Shown here: positions 61,445 through 64,000 of the stretch, in pieces | Layout of the letters: each line of letters opens with the position of its first letter | Numbering within the stretch: position 1 is the stretch's first letter | NCBI GenBank assembly: GCA_025056965.1 | Contig: JANWVF010000036.1 | Coordinates: forward strand, 1 to 64,000 | Direction of reading: 5' to 3' | Origin: Thermoflexales bacterium | Lineage (GTDB): Bacteria > Chloroflexota > Anaerolineae > J036 > Brachytrichaceae | DNA length: 64,000 bases | Translations under genes and position numbers: made by a program | The notes under the pieces: generated by a model | What the model saw: only the letters and a program-made list of their open reading frames with translations | What the model was told of the DNA's origin: nothing | Databases searched by the model: none

Positions 61445-64000
61445 ATGCAAGCGAGCAAGAATTCGTTCGGCGCATTAGCCGAATTCGACACCGGAAATGG
61501 CAAGGCTCACTACTACAGCCTAGAAGCACTAGAGCGGCAGGGCATCGGCGCGATCAGCCGACTGCCCTTTTCGATCAAGATCATGCTAGAGCAGGCGCTG
61601 CGGCAGTGCGACGGCTTCGCGATCACCGAGTCCGATGTCGTCCGACTGGCGCAGTGGAACGCGACGGACGTCAAGCCCGATGAGTTGCCGTTCAAACCGG
61701 CGCGCGTCATCCTCCAAGACTACAGCGGCATCCCGTGCCTGGTGGATTTGGCTGCGATGCGCAGCGCCGTGGCACGCATGGGAGGTGACCCGAAGAAGAT
61801 CAACCCGGTTGTGCCGGTGGATATGGTGATTGACCATTCAGTGCAGGTGGATTACTTCGGGCGACCCGATGCGCTGCAGCTCAACATCGCCAAAGAGTTC
61901 GAGCGAAACATCGAGCGCTATCAGTTCTCGCGCTGGGGGCAGAACGCCTTCAAGAACTTTAGCGTCGTGCCGCCCGGCAGCGGCATCGTCCACCAGGTCA
62001 ACCTGGAATATTTAGCCCGCGTGGTGTGGCTGAAGGATGGCCTGGCCTTCCCCGACACCCTGGTCGGCACCGACAGCCATACTACGATGATCAACGGCCT
62101 AGGCGTGGTGGGCTGGGGCGTGGGCGGCATCGAGGCGGAGGCGGTCATGCTGGGCCAGCCGCTCTACATCGTCATGCCGGAGGTGATCGGCTTCAAGCTC
62201 TACGGCGCGCTGCGCGAGGGCGTGACGGCCACCGACCTGACGTTGACGGTAGTGCAGATGTTGCGCAAGAAGGGCGTAGTGGAGAAGTTCGTCGAGTTTT
62301 ACGGCGCCGGACTGAGCAACATCACCTTGGCCGACCGCGCCACGATCGCCAACATGGCGCCCGAATACGGCGCGACGATGGGCTACTTCCCAATTGACGC
62401 CGAGAGCGTGAACTACCTACGCCGCACAGGCCGGAGCGAGGCGCTCTGCCAGCTCGTCGAGCGTTACGCAAAAATACAGGGCCTCTTCCGCACCGATGAC
62501 ACCCCCGATCCGATCTTCACCGACACGCTTGAACTCGACCTCGGCTCGGTCGAGCCAAGCTTGGCCGGCCCCAAGCGCCCGCAGGATCGCGTGCCGCTGA
62601 ATAAGATGAAGGAAGCGTTTCGCGCCGCGCTTACCGCGCCGACGAAGGATCGCGGCTTCGGCCTGAAGGAGGACGACTTGGCGCGCTCGGCGAAGGTGCG
62701 CTACAACGGCCATGAGGATACGCTGCGACATGGAGCCGTGGTCATCGCCGCGATCACCTCGTGCACCAACACCAGCAACCCGAGCGTGATGCTGGGCGCG
62801 GGTCTGCTGGCCAAGAAGGCGGTGGCGAAGGGGCTGCGCGTGCCGAAATACGTCAAGACGTCGCTGGCGCCGGGGTCGAAAGTCGTGACCGATTACCTGG
62901 CTGATGCCGGCGTGTTGGATGCTCTGGAGGCGCTCGGCTTTCACGTGGTGGGCTATGGTTGCACCACGTGCATCGGCAACAGCGGTCCGCTGCCACAGGC
63001 AGTGGCCGACGCCGTGCAAAGCCAAAACTTGGTCACCGCTGCCGTGCTGAGCGGCAACCGCAACTTTGAGGGGCGCATCAATCCCTTCGTGAGGGCTAAC
63101 TATCTGGCGTCGCCGCCGCTGGTCGTGGCCTACGCCATCGCCGGCACGACCGACATTGACCTAACCCGTGAGCCGCTGGGCATCGGCAGCGACGGCCAGC
63201 CGGTTTACCTGCGCGACATCTGGCCCTCGCAGCAGGAGATCCAGGAGGCGATCGAGAAATCGGTGCGGCCGGAGCTGTTCCAAAAGCAGTATGCCGTGGT
63301 GACGCAGGGAAGCGAACAATGGCAAGCCATCACGGGCGTCGAGGGCGATTTGTATCCCTGGGACGAGAACAGCACCTACATTCAAGAGCCACCGTATTTC
63401 GAGAACTTCACGTTGACCCCGCCGCCGATCCAACCCATCGTCAACGCGCGCATGCTGGGCCTGTTCGGCGACTCCATCACCACCGACCACATCTCGCCGG
63501 CCGGCGACATCGCCTTGAACTCGCCGGCCGGCCGCTACCTGATCGAGCGCGGCGTGAAGAAGGAGGACTTTAACCAGTACGGCACGCGGCGCGGCAACGA
63601 CCGCATCATGACGCGCGGCACGTTCGCCAACATTCGCCTGAAGAATCTGCTCGTCCCGGGTGTCGAAGGCGGCGTGACCAAGCACTTCCCCGATGGCGAA
63701 GTGATGGACATCTACGACGCGGCGATGAAATACAAGCAGGAAGGTGTGCCGCTGATCGTGATCGCCGGCAAGGAATACGGCACCGGCTCCTCGCGCGACT
63801 GGGCGGCGAAGGGCAGCTTGCTGCTGGGCATCCGCGCGGTGATCGCCGAGAGCTTTGAGCGTATTCACCGCAGCAACTTGGTCGGCATGGGCGTATTGCC
63901 GCTTCAGTTCGTCGAAGGGCAGAACGCCGAGACGCTGGGCATCACCGGCCGAGAGACGTTCACGATCGAAATCGGCGACGACACACTGCGCGAGCCGCGC
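61445..64000 (+). CDS. acnA: Aconitate hydratase, 3' end outside window
   Basis: 852 codons are visible with no stop, close to the roughly 890-910 of a full AcnA/IRP-type aconitase. FeS-cluster cysteines are in TSCTNTSNP and [10 protein letters not shown]. Other family segments are [22 protein letters not shown] (as [18 protein letters not shown]), [23 protein letters not shown] and [16 protein letters not shown]. It interconverts citrate and isocitrate in the TCA cycle, and the apo-form may bind RNA. AGGA about eight bases before the ATG is the SD. Confidence 0.97.
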   Translation, partial: MQASKNSFGALAEFDTGNGKAHYYSLEALERQGIGAISRLPFSIKIMLEQALRQCDGFAITESDVVRLAQWNATDVKPDELPFKPARVILQDYSGIPCLVDLAAMRSAVARMGGDPKKINPVVPVDMVIDHSVQVDYFGRPDALQLNIAKEFERNIERYQFSRWGQNAFKNFSVVPPGSGIVHQVNLEYLARVVWLKDGLAFPDTLVGTDSHTTMINGLGVVGWGVGGIEAEAVMLGQPLYIVMPEVIGFKLYGALREGVTATDLTLTVVQMLRKKGVVEKFVEFYGAGLSNITLADRATIANMAPEYGATMGYFPIDAESVNYLRRTGRSEALCQLVERYAKIQGLFRTDDTPDPIFTDTLELDLGSVEPSLAGPKRPQDRVPLNKMKEAFRAALTAPTKDRGFGLKEDDLARSAKVRYNGHEDTLRHGAVVIAAITSCTNTSNPSVMLGAGLLAKKAVAKGLRVPKYVKTSLAPGSKVVTDYLADAGVLDALEALGFHVVGYGCTTCIGNSGPLPQAVADAVQSQNLVTAAVLSGNRNFEGRINPFVRANYLASPPLVVAYAIAGTTDIDLTREPLGIGSDGQPVYLRDIWPSQQEIQEAIEKSVRPELFQKQYAVVTQGSEQWQAITGVEGDLYPWDENSTYIQEPPYFENFTLTPPPIQPIVNARMLGLFGDSITTDHISPAGDIALNSPAGRYLIERGVKKEDFNQYGTRRGNDRIMTRGTFANIRLKNLLVPGVEGGVTKHFPDGEVMDIYDAAMKYKQEGVPLIVIAGKEYGTGSSRDWAAKGSLLLGIRAVIAESFERIHRSNLVGMGVLPLQFVEGQNAETLGITGRETFTIEIGDDTLREPR

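Noticed and set aside
1-64000. CRISPR arrays, IS elements, prophage, rRNA
   Set aside because: No regularly spaced repeats, transposase or integrase frames, phage genes or rRNA signatures were seen on either strand.
1-64000. A selenoprotein gene in this window
   Set aside because: No recognised CDS is interrupted by an in-frame TGA followed by continuing homology, despite the tRNA-Sec gene.

Overview
The window is a GC-rich (roughly 60%) bacterial chromosome segment with no transposase, integrase, phage gene or CRISPR array. The gene set fits a Chloroflexota (Anaerolineae-like) bacterium: RNase J, class II HMG-CoA reductase, two MoxR-DUF58 modules, branched-chain-amino-acid-type ABC transporters with a fused LivH-LivM permease, an NBR1-Ig-like lipoprotein, a GAACN4GTTC-type SOS box, and several genes without Shine-Dalgarno (SD) sequences. 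The phylum call is an inference from gene content, not from a marker comparison. Both ends of the window cut genes: an amidohydrolase on the left and aconitase on the right.

Layout. 1-3.8 kb: amidohydrolase N-terminus; a short-chain dehydrogenase coupled to a coiled-coil protein; a phosphate-response block (PhoB-type regulator, PhoU, a three-repeat Pho-box-like promoter and a small gene); tRNA-Arg(CCG). 4-10 kb: glycosyltransferase, HMG-CoA reductase, NurA nuclease, Nudix hydrolase, MoeA. 10-20 kb: tandem thioredoxin, homoserine dehydrogenase, RNase J, an FHA-winged-helix regulator, Der, a DUF554 membrane protein, XseB, a selenocysteine tRNA, SOS-controlled recA, purA. 20-27.7 kb: an MFS / deacetylase-like / DUF6483 operon leading into purA, an NBR1-Ig lipoprotein, a double-hotdog thioesterase, and a NudC-EamA-EamA operon. 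27.7-33.9 kb: a five-gene Liv-type ABC operon containing a UroD/methyltransferase-family gene and preceded by a long structured leader. 34-45.7 kb: cystathionine beta-synthase, GNAT, an XRE-STAND regulator, an atypical response regulator, Tpx-MoxR-DUF58, kynureninase, UvrA. 45.8-51.4 kb: peptide-binding protein, SecG, and a sugar-type ABC importer with a coupled small membrane protein. 51.7-56.6 kb: HtrA-like protease, then a MoxR-DUF58-VWA-VWA operon. 56.7-64 kb: cystathionine gamma-lyase-type enzyme, a second LivG-LivF pair, an alkaline-phosphatase-superfamily phosphodiesterase, aconitase.

Connections. Cystathionine beta-synthase and the gamma-lyase-type enzyme together would give reverse transsulfuration. 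NurA, RecA, UvrA and XseB are DNA-repair functions. The PhoB-type regulator, PhoU and the Pho box form a phosphate circuit.

The most striking signal is in the control regions, where two promoter styles coexist. About twelve isolated or first-in-operon genes have a TANNNT box ending only 6-9 nt before the start codon and no SD sequence, which is what leaderless transcripts look like. The large ABC operons instead have consensus TTGACA-17-TANNNT promoters followed by long, hairpin-rich leaders with SD sequences. The leader of the Liv operon (about 290 nt, several perfect hairpins, two overlapping short ORFs) is the best candidate for an undescribed regulatory RNA.
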